DNA from: Clostridium_AF sediminicola
GTDB lineage: Bacteria; Bacillota; Clostridia; Clostridiales; Clostridiaceae
Assembly: GCF_050402865.1 (NCBI RefSeq)
Contig: NZ_BAABMF010000013.1
Location: 1-64,000, forward strand
Length of the DNA: 64,000 bases
Direction: 5' to 3'
The notes under the pieces were generated by a model. The model was given only the letters and a program-made list of their open reading frames with translations, did not search any database and was not told where the DNA came from. Position numbers and translations under genes: made by a program. Positions 1 to 8,931 of the stretch are shown here, piece by piece (positions within the stretch are counted from its first letter, which is position 1; every line of letters begins with the position of its first letter).

Positions 1-1803
1 GATTCCTACGCCTGCCATAACACAAAAGCCCTGAGGTTCGATGAAAATTTTTCCTTCATTACATTCTTTGGAGCCAATTTTTTCTCCAAAAGCATCATAT
101 GCACGTAAGAACCATTCTCCATCCCACTCATTTTTTATAATTGCCTGATACATAGATTCTACAGCATTTATGGCACGCTCTTCCTCTGAAAAATCACCTA
201 TTTGATGACATATTTGGGCATACTCTCTACCATATTTTACAAACATACTAGCGATAAATACAGATTCTGAATTATTGCTTTCAAAATTGGCACAGGTCTG
301 AAAAGATTCTCCAGGAGTCTGAGAGAAACAATTTAAGTTAAGGCAGTCATTCCAATCAGCTCGACCAATTAAGGGTAGATTGTGAGGTCCTAAATGATTT
401 AATGTATAGTCAAAAGAACGCTGTAAATGTACCATGAAAGGTTTTGCTTTTGTGACATCATTATCAAAAGGAGTAATTTCATCTAAAATGGAAAAATCTC
501 CTGTTTCTCTTATGTATGCAGAAGCGGCTGCAATAAGCCATAATGGATCATCGTTGAATCCACTTCCAATATCCATATTACCCTTTTTAGTTAAAGTTTG
601 GTATTGGTGATATGCACTTCCGTCTTCGAACTGGGTTGCAGCGATATCAAAGATTCTTTCTCTTGCTTTATTTGGAATTAGATGTACAAAACCAAGAAGA
701 TCCTGACAAGAATCTCTAAATCCCATACCTCTTCCGATTCCAGATTCATAATAAGAAGCAGAACGCGACATATTGAAAGTAACCATACACTGATACTGAT
801 GCCAGATATTTACCATACGGTTGAATTTATTTTCTGGTGTAGAAACAGCATATTTAGAAAGAAGGCTATTCCAGTAACTAGAAAGTTCAGAAAGTGCTTG
901 TTCAATCTGTTCTTCTGTTTTATATCGAGAAATCATAGAAATAGCGGGCTTTTTATTAATAATATTTAAGGATTCCCATTTCTCATCTTTAGGATTTTCA
1001 ACGTAGCCTAATATGAAAATGAAGCTTTTTGTTTCTCCGGGTTCAAGAGATATTTTTAAATGATGAGAACCTATAGGGGACCATCCACTTGCAATAGAAT
1101 CTTTAGATTCACCACATGAAACAACTTCTGGATTATCTGGGCCGTTATACATACCAATGAAAGATTCACGGTCTGTATCAAAACCCTCAATTGGTTTATT
1201 AACATGGAATAAAGCATAATGATTTCTTCGCTCTCGATATTCTGTTTTATGGTAAATAGTAGAACCGATTATTTCTACTTCACCTATGTTATAGTTACGC
1301 TGGAAATTTGTCATATCATCTAAGGCATTCCACAGACAGAATTCTACATAAGAAAAAAGTGAAATATTCTTTTTTTCTGAACTAGCATTGGTGATACGAA
1401 GGCGTGTGACTTCGCATCTATCTTTTAATGGAACAAAAACAGTAGATTCTGCTTTTATCCCATTTTTTATTCCTGTAAAAACGCTGTATCCTAAACCATG
1501 GCGACAATTGTATTGGTCAAGAGGAGTTTTTGTAGGTTGCCATCCAGGATTCCAAATGGTGTTCTGGTCTTTTATATAGAAGTAATGACCATTATTATCT
1601 AATGGCACATTATTATAACGGTATCTTGTCAAACGAAGAAGTTTTGCATCTTTGTAAAAACTGTAACCTCCATTAGTATTAGAAACAAGAGAAAAGAAAT
1701 TATCACATCCAAGATAATTAATCCATGGAAGAGGTGTCTTAGGTGTAGTAATTACATATTCTTTTCTAAGATCATCAAAATATCCATACTTCATAATTGT
1801 CAT
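1..1803 (-). CDS. cbpA: Cellobiose phosphorylase (GH94), 3' end cut by window edge
   Basis: Cytosolic enzyme expected to split cellobiose with phosphate into glucose 1-phosphate and glucose. The reading frame stays open from the ATG at 1803 to the window edge and gives 601 residues of a protein usually near 810. The N-terminus (MKYGYFDDLRKEYVITTPKT, then PWINYLGCDNFFSL and GGYSFYKDAKLLRLTRYRYN) reads like clostridial cellobiose phosphorylase. Further in, a GMGFRDSCQD segment fits the GH94 catalytic domain around the general acid, and RADWNDCLN follows. The start is set by AGGAG four bases upstream; the second ATG, nine bases in, is too far from it. It is divergent from the repressor/ABC operon and has a LacI-type operator about 20 bases before its start. 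Another GH94 specificity (cellodextrin, chitobiose) cannot be fully excluded. Confidence 0.9.
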   Translation of the reverse strand, partial: MTIMKYGYFDDLRKEYVITTPKTPLPWINYLGCDNFFSLVSNTNGGYSFYKDAKLLRLTRYRYNNVPLDNNGHYFYIKDQNTIWNPGWQPTKTPLDQYNCRHGLGYSVFTGIKNGIKAESTVFVPLKDRCEVTRLRITNASSEKKNISLFSYVEFCLWNALDDMTNFQRNYNIGEVEIIGSTIYHKTEYRERRNHYALFHVNKPIEGFDTDRESFIGMYNGPDNPEVVSCGESKDSIASGWSPIGSHHLKISLEPGETKSFIFILGYVENPKDEKWESLNIINKKPAISMISRYKTEEQIEQALSELSSYWNSLLSKYAVSTPENKFNRMVNIWHQYQCMVTFNMSRSASYYESGIGRGMGFRDSCQDLLGFVHLIPNKARERIFDIAATQFEDGSAYHQYQTLTKKGNMDIGSGFNDDPLWLIAAASAYIRETGDFSILDEITPFDNDVTKAKPFMVHLQRSFDYTLNHLGPHNLPLIGRADWNDCLNLNCFSQTPGESFQTCANFESNNSESVFIASMFVKYGREYAQICHQIGDFSEEERAINAVESMYQAIIKNEWDGEWFLRAYDAFGEKIGSKECNEGKIFIEPQGFCVMAGVGI

Positions 1804-1821
1804 AGCACTCCTTTGTTGAAT

Positions 1822-1840
1822 TTACGAAAACGTTTGAGTA
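1822..1840. promoter_or_regulatory. LacI-family operator 1
   Basis: TTACGAAAACGTTTGAGTA carries the AAACGTTT core typical of LacI/GalR operators and matches the second site at 2002-2020 in all but one base of the core. It lies between a possible minus-strand -10 (TATAAT on the complement, 1860-1865) and the phosphorylase start, where a bound repressor would block transcription. Confidence 0.75.
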
Positions 1841-1968
1841 GTTATTGTTATTAATTTCTATTATACACAAATTAAGTATAGAATATTATTGGGATAAATG
1901 CAATAATAATATTTTAATAAGCTAAAATTGCATAAAACCAATAATATTTAAAAAATGGATAAAAATGC

Positions 1969-1997
1969 TTGTATTATTCTTGAAAATATTGTATATT
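1969..1997 (+). promoter_or_regulatory. Promoter of the repressor/ABC transporter operon
   Basis: TTGTAT (1969-1974) and TATATT (1992-1997) are spaced by 17 bases. The second LacI-type operator begins a few bases after the -10 and so covers the expected start point, which predicts autorepression. Inference from sequence only. Confidence 0.5.
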
Positions 1998-2001
1998 ATA
2001 G

Positions 2002-2020
2002 TTACGAAAACGATTGAGTA
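2002..2020. promoter_or_regulatory. LacI-family operator 2
   Basis: TTACGAAAACGATTGAGTA is the near-identical partner of the site at 1822-1840, about 180 bases away. Two sites at this distance would allow a looped repressor complex controlling both divergent units. Confidence 0.75.
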
Positions 2021-2096
2021 AAGAAAATACTTAAAATTATGAGATGCTAAAGATTTTTAAATACTAAAGATGTTATAGAGAATGGAGGTGAAAATG

Positions 2097-3119
2097 ATGG
2101 TATCTTTAAAAGACATTGCAGCAAAATGTGGAGTATCTGTTTCTACAGTAAGTAAGGCACTTAACGATTCCAGTGATATTAGCGAAGAAAGAAAAAATAT
2201 AATAAGAAAAAAAGCAAAAGAAATGGGATATTTTCCTAATATGGTAGCTAGAGCTTTAAAGACAAATACTACATATAACATTGGTGTTTTATTTGTTGAT
2301 GGAAATAATAGTGGACTAACTCACCCGTATTTTGCAAGAGTTTTAGAGAGCTTGAAAGTTGAGGCGGAAAGTTACGGTTATGATATCACCTTTATTAATA
2401 AAAAATTAGGAAAACATAAGATGACCTATTATGAACATTGTCAATATAGAAATGTAGACGGATTAGTAGTTGCATGTGTAGAATTTTCAGATCCAGAAGT
2501 TATGAAGTTAATTAATGGAAACATACCAGTTGTCACTATTGACCATATTTTTAATGGAATAACTGCTGTTGTATCTGACAATGTAAAAGGTATGCATGAT
2601 CTATTGGAACATGTTATAGAAAATGGGCATAAAAAGATAGCTTATATTAGTGGAAAAGATTCTTCCGTAACTCAATCTCGTCTTGCTAGTTTTTACAGAA
2701 CATTAGAAGAACACGGGATAAAAATTCCAGACGAATATGTTTTAGAGGGAAGTTATCTGGATACTAAACTGACAGAAACTTTAACAAAACAACTACTTGC
2801 TTTAAAAGAAAGACCGACATGCATTGTTTTTCCGGATGACTATGCTAGTATTGGTGGCATTAATGCTATTAACGAGGCTGGGTTATCTATACCAGAAGAC
2901 ATTTCTATTGTGGGTTTTGATGGAATTCCTATTTCTCAGGTATTGAATCCAAAATTAACAACTTATGGACAGGATATGAATGGGATTGGAAAAGAGGCAG
3001 CAAAACGGATTATAGAAATTATAGAGAAACCCAAAACGGCTTTGAGAGGTATCACAGTTGTCTCAGGAAAAGTTATAAAAGGTGAATCGATAAAAAATGT
3101 AAAAAAGAATAAAAATTAA
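2097..3119 (+). CDS. LacI/GalR-family transcriptional repressor
   Basis: DNA-binding sugar-responsive repressor. The N-terminal helix-turn-helix (SLKDIAAKCGVSVSTVSKAL, residues 3-22) is canonical. A periplasmic-binding-protein-like effector domain follows from about residue 60 (NIGVLFVDG; later DISIVGFDGIPIS). GGAGGTG at 2084-2090 sits inside a longer possible reading frame that begins at 2082, so the real start is the ATG at 2097 (or the one at 2094). First gene of the operon with the ABC transporter; the operator upstream suggests autoregulation. The inducer is likely a cello-oligosaccharide, inferred from the adjacent phosphorylase. Confidence 0.9.
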   Translation: MVSLKDIAAKCGVSVSTVSKALNDSSDISEERKNIIRKKAKEMGYFPNMVARALKTNTTYNIGVLFVDGNNSGLTHPYFARVLESLKVEAESYGYDITFINKKLGKHKMTYYEHCQYRNVDGLVVACVEFSDPEVMKLINGNIPVVTIDHIFNGITAVVSDNVKGMHDLLEHVIENGHKKIAYISGKDSSVTQSRLASFYRTLEEHGIKIPDEYVLEGSYLDTKLTETLTKQLLALKERPTCIVFPDDYASIGGINAINEAGLSIPEDISIVGFDGIPISQVLNPKLTTYGQDMNGIGKEAAKRIIEIIEKPKTALRGITVVSGKVIKGESIKNVKKNKN

Positions 3120-3132
3120 GGGGGAAGAATTC

Positions 3133-4512
3133 ATGAAGAAAAAATTAATAATAGGTTTACTGACAATGGTAATGACAGTGTCAACACTTGCTGGTTGCGG
3201 TTCTAAAAATACAGGAACTGTTAATGCTGATAGCAAAGTGGTAGACGAAACTCCATCTGAAGAAGGTAAAGTATTAAATATTCACTGTTGGAATGAAGAG
3301 TTTAAAAGCCGTTATGAAGAGTATTTTGAAAAACCAGGATTACTTCCAGAGGGTGTAAAAGTTAATTTTGTAATTACTCCAAATCAAAATAATGCATATC
3401 AAAATGCATTAGATGCAGCTTTACTAGATCAGGAAAATGCAGCATTAGATGATAAAATTGATATTTTTCTTGTAGAAGCAGACTATGCATTAAAATATGT
3501 TGATACTGATTATACTTTAGATGTAATTAACGATATCGGATTAACAGAAGATAACCTTTCTTCTCAATATCAATATACAAAGGATATTGTAACAGACGCT
3601 AAGGGAGGATTAAAAGGTACTACATGGCAGGCTACGCCAGGACTTTTTGCTTACAGACGTTCAATTGCAAAAGATGTACTTGGAACAGATAATCCTGAAA
3701 AAGTACAAGAAGCACTTAGTGACTGGGACAAATTTAATGAAACAGCAGAAAAAATGTCAGCAAAAAATTATAAGATGCTTTCAGGTTATGATGATGCTTA
3801 TAGAACATTCTCTAATAATGTATCTGCACCATGGGTTGATGGTACAAAAATTGTAATCGATGATAACTTGATGAAATGGGTAGATCAGACAAAAACTTTT
3901 ACAGATAAAGGATATAATAATAGAACTTCTTTGTGGGCGCCGGAATGGTCAGCAGATCAAGGTCCAGATGGAAACGTATTCGGCTTCTTTTACTCAACAT
4001 GGGGAATTAACTTCACATTACTAGGTAACTCTCTTGAAGTTTCAGAAGCAGAAGGTGGAAAAGCAGAAGTTGGTAATGGTATCTATGGTGATTATGCAGT
4101 GTGTGAAGGTCCAGAAAACTATTATTGGGGTGGAACATGGATTTGTGCAGCAGCAGGAACAGATAATGTTTCTTTAGTAAAAGACATTATGTATACTTTA
4201 ACATGTGACAAAGATACTATGAAGAAAATCACAGAAGATACACAGGATTATACAAATAATAAAGAAGCTATGAATGAGATAGCAAATAGTGATTTCAAAT
4301 CAGATTTCTTAGGTGGACAAAATCATATTAAATTATTTGCTGAATCAGCTAAAAATATTGATATGAGTAATATTTCTTCATATGATCAAGGGTTAAATGA
4401 AGCATTCCAAAGTGCATTCAAAGATTACTTTGAAGGAACAGTTGATAAAGATAAAGCTTTAGATAACTTCTACACAGCGGCAATTGAAAAATATCCAGAA
4501 TTAACAAAATAG
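3133..4512 (+). CDS. ABC sugar transporter solute-binding lipoprotein (family 1)
   Basis: Extracytoplasmic lipid-anchored receptor that delivers a sugar, probably cellobiose or cellodextrin, to the two permeases downstream. It opens with a lipoprotein signal peptide (KKK, a hydrophobic stretch, then lipobox LAGC with Cys22). The mature 437 residues have the length and composition of family-1 carbohydrate-binding proteins (NIHCWNEEF near the start, aromatic-rich GGTWICAAAG late). A good AAGGGGGAAG ribosome site precedes it, 13 bases after the repressor stop. The cluster has no ATPase gene, so a shared MsmK/MsiK-type ATPase encoded elsewhere is expected. Confidence 0.88.
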   Translation: MKKKLIIGLLTMVMTVSTLAGCGSKNTGTVNADSKVVDETPSEEGKVLNIHCWNEEFKSRYEEYFEKPGLLPEGVKVNFVITPNQNNAYQNALDAALLDQENAALDDKIDIFLVEADYALKYVDTDYTLDVINDIGLTEDNLSSQYQYTKDIVTDAKGGLKGTTWQATPGLFAYRRSIAKDVLGTDNPEKVQEALSDWDKFNETAEKMSAKNYKMLSGYDDAYRTFSNNVSAPWVDGTKIVIDDNLMKWVDQTKTFTDKGYNNRTSLWAPEWSADQGPDGNVFGFFYSTWGINFTLLGNSLEVSEAEGGKAEVGNGIYGDYAVCEGPENYYWGGTWICAAAGTDNVSLVKDIMYTLTCDKDTMKKITEDTQDYTNNKEAMNEIANSDFKSDFLGGQNHIKLFAESAKNIDMSNISSYDQGLNEAFQSAFKDYFEGTVDKDKALDNFYTAAIEKYPELTK

Positions 4513-4522
4513 TGGACAAAAA

Positions 4523-4554
4523 TAGTAGGATAGATTGTAATTTCTATCCTACTA
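4523..4554 (+). promoter_or_regulatory. Intercistronic stem-loop between binding protein and permeases
   Basis: TAGTAGGATAGA / TCTATCCTACTA form a perfect 12-bp stem with an 8-nt loop and no T-tract. Such hairpins often protect the upstream binding-protein mRNA so that it is made in excess over the permeases; this role is inferred. Confidence 0.6.
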
Positions 4555-4573
4555 CTACTGGAGGTAAAGTATC

Positions 4574-5497
4574 ATGGCTAATTATAAGAAAAATTCATTA
4601 AACTATTCTAAGTGGGGCTATATCTTCTTAGCACCTTTCTTTATAGTATATATTGTATTCTTCTTAGTTCCTCTTTTTAGTACTTTTTATAATAGTGTGT
4701 TTGAAAATTACATGTCTGGGTTAAATCATATTGGTCCTATATTTGTAGGATTTGAGAATTTTAAAACAATTTTAGGAAGTGATTTATTAAAATATGCAGG
4801 TAATACCGTTATTATATGGCTATTAGGATTTATTCCTCAGATTATTTTGTCTTTACTTTTAGCTGTATGGTTTACAGATTTACGATTGAAATTGAAGTGT
4901 ACTAGTTTTTTTAAAACTGTAATTTATATGCCAAATCTCATTATGGCAGCAGCATTCTCTATGTTGTTTTTCGCATTATTTTCAAATGCTGGTCCTGTAA
5001 ATAATATTATGATCAGTGCAGGGATTATTCATGAACCTATTCGGTTCATGAGTAGGGTATGGTCAACTAGAGGATTGATTGGATTAATGAATTTTCTTAT
5101 GTGGTTTGGGAATACTACCATTTTATTAATGGCAGCTATTATGGGAATTGATACAGCACTGTTTGAAGCAGCTCAAATTGATGGAGCAAAGTCTAGGCAG
5201 ATATTTACGCAGGTAACTATTCCATTAATTAAACCCATATTATTATATGTTACTATTACATCAATGATTGGTGGTATTCAAATGTTTGATGTACCACAGA
5301 TTTTAACAAATGGAAATGGTACACCTGATAGGATGAGTATGACATTAATCATGTACCTTAATAAACTTCTGTACAGCAAGAACTATGGACTTGCAGGGGC
5401 TTTATCAGTAATTCTCTTTATAATTACTAGTATATTAAGTATAATTGTTTTCTATATTATGACAAGAAGTCTGAAAGAGAATAAAGGAAGGAGATAG
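4574..5497 (+). CDS. Sugar ABC transporter permease (MalF/UgpA type)
   Basis: Integral membrane subunit with about six hydrophobic segments, beginning with YIFLAPFFIVYIVFFLVP. The cytoplasmic EAA loop that contacts the ATPase is present (EAAQIDGA...IPLIKP, about residues 197-219). Its 307 residues match the family length. GGAGG lies 8 bases before the ATG. It pairs with the next gene as the heterodimeric channel. Confidence 0.9.
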   Translation: MANYKKNSLNYSKWGYIFLAPFFIVYIVFFLVPLFSTFYNSVFENYMSGLNHIGPIFVGFENFKTILGSDLLKYAGNTVIIWLLGFIPQIILSLLLAVWFTDLRLKLKCTSFFKTVIYMPNLIMAAAFSMLFFALFSNAGPVNNIMISAGIIHEPIRFMSRVWSTRGLIGLMNFLMWFGNTTILLMAAIMGIDTALFEAAQIDGAKSRQIFTQVTIPLIKPILLYVTITSMIGGIQMFDVPQILTNGNGTPDRMSMTLIMYLNKLLYSKNYGLAGALSVILFIITSILSIIVFYIMTRSLKENKGRR

Positions 5498-5499
5498 AT

Positions 5500-6360
5500 A
5501 TGGAAAAAAAGAAAAGTGACGGAAAAGGACTTTTGTACGTGAAAAGAATCATATGTTATCTTACTTTAATTTTTTTAACCATTATGTGTTTATTTTCTTT
5601 TTACATACTGATTGTAAATGCAACTAGAGCACATTCGGATATCCAGAAAGGATTCTCTTTTCTACCAGGTAAATCATTTATGGTTAATTTAAAAAATATT
5701 TTAAAGAATCAAAATTTGCCGGTATTACATGGAATTATAAACAGTCTGTTTATATCAACCTGTTGTGCAGTACTTACCACTTATTTTTCAGCAATGACTG
5801 CTTATGCTATACATTCATATGAATTTCGTTTTAAAAAGGCGGCGTTCTTATTCATTATGCTAGTTATGATGGTTCCTACTCAAGTATCAGCGCTTGGATT
5901 TATTGGACTGATTACTAAAATGAAATTAATGGATAACTATGTTCCATTGATTGTGCCTTCGATAGCGGCGCCAATTGTATTCTTCTTTATGAAGCAATAT
6001 ATGGAAAGTAATCTCCCAATTGAAATTATAGAGGCGGCACGTATTGATGGTTCAGGAGAATTTAATACATTTAATCGCATAGTGCTTCCTATTATAAAAC
6101 CTGCCATAGCAGTGCAGGCGATATTTTCATTCGTAAGTTCATGGAATAATTACTTTATTCCATCACTGGTTATTAAGACAAATGAAAAGAAAACCTTACC
6201 AATTCTCATAGCGCAGTTGAGAAGTGCAGATTTCTTGAAGTTTGATATGGGGCAGGTGTACATTATGATTGCAATTGCTATCATTCCAGTTATGATTGTA
6301 TATTTCTTTCTGTCTAAATTCATTGTTCGTGGTATAGCTGTAGGTAGTCTTAAAGGATAA
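5500..6360 (+). CDS. Sugar ABC transporter permease (MalG/UgpE type)
   Basis: Second channel subunit, separated from the first by two bases and preceded by AAGGAAGGAG. Six predicted membrane segments and the EAA loop (EAARIDGSGE...VLPIIKP, about residues 179-200) are visible. It ends with the usual short tail (IVRGIAVGSLKG). Last gene of the operon; only a weak hairpin (AATCTG/CAGATT near 6396-6412) follows. Confidence 0.9.
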   Translation: MEKKKSDGKGLLYVKRIICYLTLIFLTIMCLFSFYILIVNATRAHSDIQKGFSFLPGKSFMVNLKNILKNQNLPVLHGIINSLFISTCCAVLTTYFSAMTAYAIHSYEFRFKKAAFLFIMLVMMVPTQVSALGFIGLITKMKLMDNYVPLIVPSIAAPIVFFFMKQYMESNLPIEIIEAARIDGSGEFNTFNRIVLPIIKPAIAVQAIFSFVSSWNNYFIPSLVIKTNEKKTLPILIAQLRSADFLKFDMGQVYIMIAIAIIPVMIVYFFLSKFIVRGIAVGSLKG

Positions 6361-6917
6361 GTATAAATTTTTAATTACCCTTGAGGAAATCACTTAATCT
6401 GTTTTACAGATTATAGAAAATTAGATACAATATGTATTGGAAACACAAATTAAAGAATTAATAAATTCTCGAAAGGAAAAGGTAATTTAAGCCATGCGTA
6501 AATAATATTCTTAGTTTTTTTAGCATTTTACAACATGAAGAAAATCTTATGTAAGTAGTTTTTTTGTTGTACAAATGATTACTGAGGATATAGTGTGCGT
6601 TTTGAAATCTATTACAGGTTTTTAAAATTACCTAGGGAAAGTGCGTCTATTATCCTCTCTTAAAAAAGGGAGGTTTTTTTATTGTATAGGAATTTATAAA
6701 TTTTTTCGGGAATTTCATACTTGTAAAATGCAGTTATATCAATACATTGTAGCATTGTGTAAAATATTTACACTGATTTATAAATTCCATCTATCAGTGG
6801 TGAGAAGAAGCATATATAGCGTAAAAGTCGTCGTAACAAACTTTAGAAATTCTTATTTATTTTTGTTAAGAAAAATTATTGTTTGAGCATGCGAGTTATA
6901 ATTTTTTAGCATATTAT
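6361..6917. other. Gene-poor intergenic stretch
   Basis: No reading frame here has both a ribosome site and recognisable content. One intrinsic terminator is present at 6654-6680. The segment around 6778-6797 (TTTATAAATTCCATC..TCAGT) recurs at 8718-8740 on the other side of the broken ABC-F gene. This is the left part of a decayed region that continues to 10.1 kb. Confidence 0.5.
6654..6680 (+). terminator. Rho-independent terminator
   Basis: CCTCTCTT / AAGGGAGG stem (one G-U pair) directly followed by seven Ts. No intact gene lies just upstream, so it may serve the ABC operon 300 bases earlier or be a leftover of a lost gene. Confidence 0.65.
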
Positions 6918-7009
6918 AGGTTTTCTGTGAAACTTAATTTATACAAGTCCAAAATCTCAGGTATTAGTGAGTTATGGAATTGTATAAATTTTTAGTTGAA
7001 CAAAAACCT
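6918..7009 (-). repeat. Dispersed structured element, copy C (diverged)
   Basis: A 92-nt long-hairpin element, the reverse complement of the copies at 14751 and 60886. Shared pieces on the plus strand are AAACTTAAT, GTCCAAAATCTCAGGTA, GTGAGTT and TAGTTGAA. The outer stem is AGGTTTT/AAAACCT. The inner stem AATTTATACAA/TTGTATAAATT differs from the other copies at three positions, each change compensated on the other arm. Confidence 0.7.
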
Positions 7010-7055
7010 GCACCTTTAAGAAAATAAATTAGAATTTCTTAGTGAAGTGGAGTGA

Positions 7056-7080
7056 CTTTCTAGCTATATATGCATTTGTT
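7056..7080. repeat. 25-nt dispersed repeat, copy 1
   Basis: Identical at 24 of 25 positions to 50526-50550. It ends just before the first recognisable residue of the ABC-F remnant, so it marks the junction where that gene lost its own start. Confidence 0.6.
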
Positions 7081-7083
7081 CTG

Positions 7084-8106
7084 CTAATAATTAAAGGAAG
7101 TAATATAAAAAAATATTTTGGAGATAGATTGATATTAGATATAAAAGATTTGAAAATATATAGTAATGATAGAATTGGAATAGTTGGTGTTAATGGTGTG
7201 GGTAAAACCACATTGATAAAAATTTTAATAGGTACAGAAGAGCAACATAGTGGTAAAACTCATATATTTGGAGAGTATTCTTATATGCCTCAATTAATTA
7301 ATACAGAAACTAATTCAAGTGGTGGAGAAAAAGGAAGAATCCTTATAAACAAAGCTTTTTCAAAGAAGAGTACAAAAGAAAATTGAAATAGATACTGAAA
7401 AGAAAGAGTATGATAAATATATAAAAGAGAAAAGAAGTATTGAGAATGCTATTTCTGAGTTATCTCATAAATCAAGTAGTATGAGGAAAAACCCAAAAAG
7501 AATGGGTAATTCTGAAGCTAGACTTCATAGAAAAATGGGGAATCAAAAGGCAAAAAGAAAATTGGATGGAAAATGTGAGGCTTTAAAAAGTAGACTGGAG
7601 AAATTAAAGATAAAAGACAAACCTATTTCAAGCCAGTCTGTTAAATTTGATATAGATAATAGGGAGAAAATATATTCAAAAATAATGATGTTTATAAAAA
7701 AATAAAAGATTTGAGTGGTGGATAGAAAGTGAAAGCTTCTCTAGCAAAATTGATTATGAGTAAGTATAATTTATTGATTTTAGATGAGCCTACTAATTAT
7801 TTGGATATGAGTTCTTTAAAAGTTTTAGAAGAGGTTCTTTATGAATATGAAGGTACATTAATTTTAGTGACTCATGAAAGACGATTTTTAAGCAAAGTAG
7901 CAACAAGCCTTCTTATATTTGATAATTTAGAGTTAAGAATATTTCAAGGTGGATATAATGAGTACTTAAAAAGCTTAGATGATGAGAAAATAACTAAAAC
8001 AAAAGATAAAAAGAGTAAAGAAAGATTAATGGTAATAGAAAGTAATATAAACAGGATAATGGGAATGATATCAACTATTTTTTTTATTAATTTCAAACTT
8101 TTATGA
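7084..8106 (+). pseudogene. Broken ABC-F ATPase (antibiotic-resistance/ribosome protection type)
   Basis: The intact ancestor would be a soluble twin-ATPase of the ABC-F family acting on ribosomes. Visible in order: first ATPase start (IIKGSNIKKYFGDRLI), Walker A GVNGVGKTT (about 7189-7215), then a jump to a signature-like SSGGEKGR with the first Walker B missing, so an internal deletion. A stop lies at 7384-7386. The inter-domain linker follows in another frame (RMGNSEARLHRKMGNQKAK, 7499-7556). The second signature reads LSGG-stop-KVKAS (TAG near 7722-7724 in place of Gln). Walker B LLILDEPTNYLD and switch LVTHERRF follow. The gene also lacks its natural ATG and its C-terminus decays after about 8080. 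Function is surely lost. Confidence 0.88.
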
Positions 8107-8157
8107 ATTAGATAAGAATAAAAAGATTATTCTTGTTACTACTAACTTACTGCTATT

Positions 8158-8232
8158 ACTGCTGAGCAAAAAGAAACCATGCATGGTATGGCAGATGCTA
8201 TGAAAGAGGCGGAAAATATATTTGATTTTTAG
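8158..8232 (+). pseudogene. C-terminal scrap of an unidentified gene
   Basis: A 24-residue tail (TAEQKETMHGMADAMKEAE...) ends in TAG just before a strong terminator, but no start or upstream domain is joined to it. It is in a different frame from the ABC-F remnant and probably belonged to another gene lost by deletion. Family not recognised. Confidence 0.4.
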
Positions 8233-8235
8233 ATA

Positions 8236-8275
8236 TTTCTGAAAGCTCAAAATTGAGTTTTCAGAAATTTTTTTG
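8236..8275 (+). terminator. Rho-independent terminator with CTCAAAATTGAG core
   Basis: TTTCTGAAA-GCTCAA / TTGAGTTTTCAGAAA hairpin followed by TTTTTTT. The 14-nt core GCTCAAAATTGAGT is identical to that of the leader hairpin at 27951-27980. Confidence 0.85.
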
Positions 8276-8412
8276 TTATTTAAGTATAGTTTTAAATACT
8301 AAGTATTAAAAATGTTTGTACTTTTGTATTTAATATTGTAAGTTTATAATTTAATTATTCAGAAGTAAACATAAATAATTATAAAAAAATAAATTTATAA
8401 AGGATTATTATT

Positions 8413-8585
8413 GTGACTATAACAGAAAAGGTTTTAAACTTATTAAATGACCAAGAAGCTTCAAAAGTATTAACAACAGTTGACAGTGATGGAGTACCAC
8501 ACTCAATCGTTGTAGGTAGCATTATGGCACCAAATGCAGGTACTCAAATCGTTTGATTTTTGCCACAGTACATAAAGTTTATTAA
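8413..8585 (+). pseudogene. Truncated pyridoxamine 5'-phosphate oxidase-family gene
   Basis: From a GTG at 8413 the frame reads ITEKVLNLLNDQEASKVLTT then VDSDGVPHSIVVGSI, typical of the FMN-binding split-barrel N-terminus. It hits TGA at 8554-8556 after 47 residues. In a shifted frame just after it, FATVHK-like sequence continues briefly (to about 8585) before more stops. Frameshift plus loss of the C-terminal two thirds; not functional. Confidence 0.7.
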
Positions 8586-8682
8586 CATGTTTTTATGCTA
8601 GTACAGATAGCAGAATTATGATACTTTCTCTGCTTGATTTTAATTTATATTTTATTTAAGAAAATCTTCCAAAATTTTATTT

Positions 8683-8715
8683 AAGTGCTCATATATATTT
8701 ATGAGTGCTTTTTTC
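8683..8715 (+). terminator. Rho-independent terminator
   Basis: AAGTGCTCAT / ATGAGTGCTT stem with two G-U pairs, then TTTTTT. It ends the decayed oxidase region. Confidence 0.7.
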
Positions 8716-8904
8716 GTAATTTATAAATTCCATCCTTCAGTTTTACTTAAGAAATCTAATAAGGTAGTGGATGTGATATAGATAATCGAGGTTTTAGAGG
8801 CTTACAAAGGATTTGGTGTGCTTATATCTTTTATATTTTTATATTGAAATAAAATTCATATTGTAGTACATTTATAATTAACAAAATGATAGGAGGTAGC
8901 CATA

Positions 8905-8931
8905 ATGAGTACTTTTAATAAACTAAAATAG
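8905..8931 (+). other. Eight-codon ORF with strong Shine-Dalgarno site
   Basis: AGGAGGT (8891-8897) sits seven bases before ATG AGT ACT, and the frame (MSTFNKLK) ends after eight codons. It could be a leader peptide for the hydrolase 97 bases downstream, since a hairpin follows at once, or the stub of a deleted gene, which the surrounding decay makes equally likely. Confidence 0.35.

Noticed and set aside
1388..1579. 63-codon plus-strand frame inside the phosphorylase
   Set aside because: Antisense to a well-supported GH94 coding region and without a ribosome site.
6641..6886. 81-codon plus-strand open frame in the 6.4-7 kb gap
   Set aside because: It runs through a terminator hairpin, has no Shine-Dalgarno site and shows random low-complexity composition.
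7722..7724. In-frame TAG in the ABC-F signature as recoded pyrrolysine
   Set aside because: The gene also has a missing start, an internal deletion and frameshifts, so a nonsense mutation of Gln is the simple explanation.
8413..8585. TGA in the pyridoxamine-oxidase fragment as selenocysteine
   Set aside because: No downstream frame continues the domain, and family members have no Cys/Sec there; frameshift and truncation fit better.
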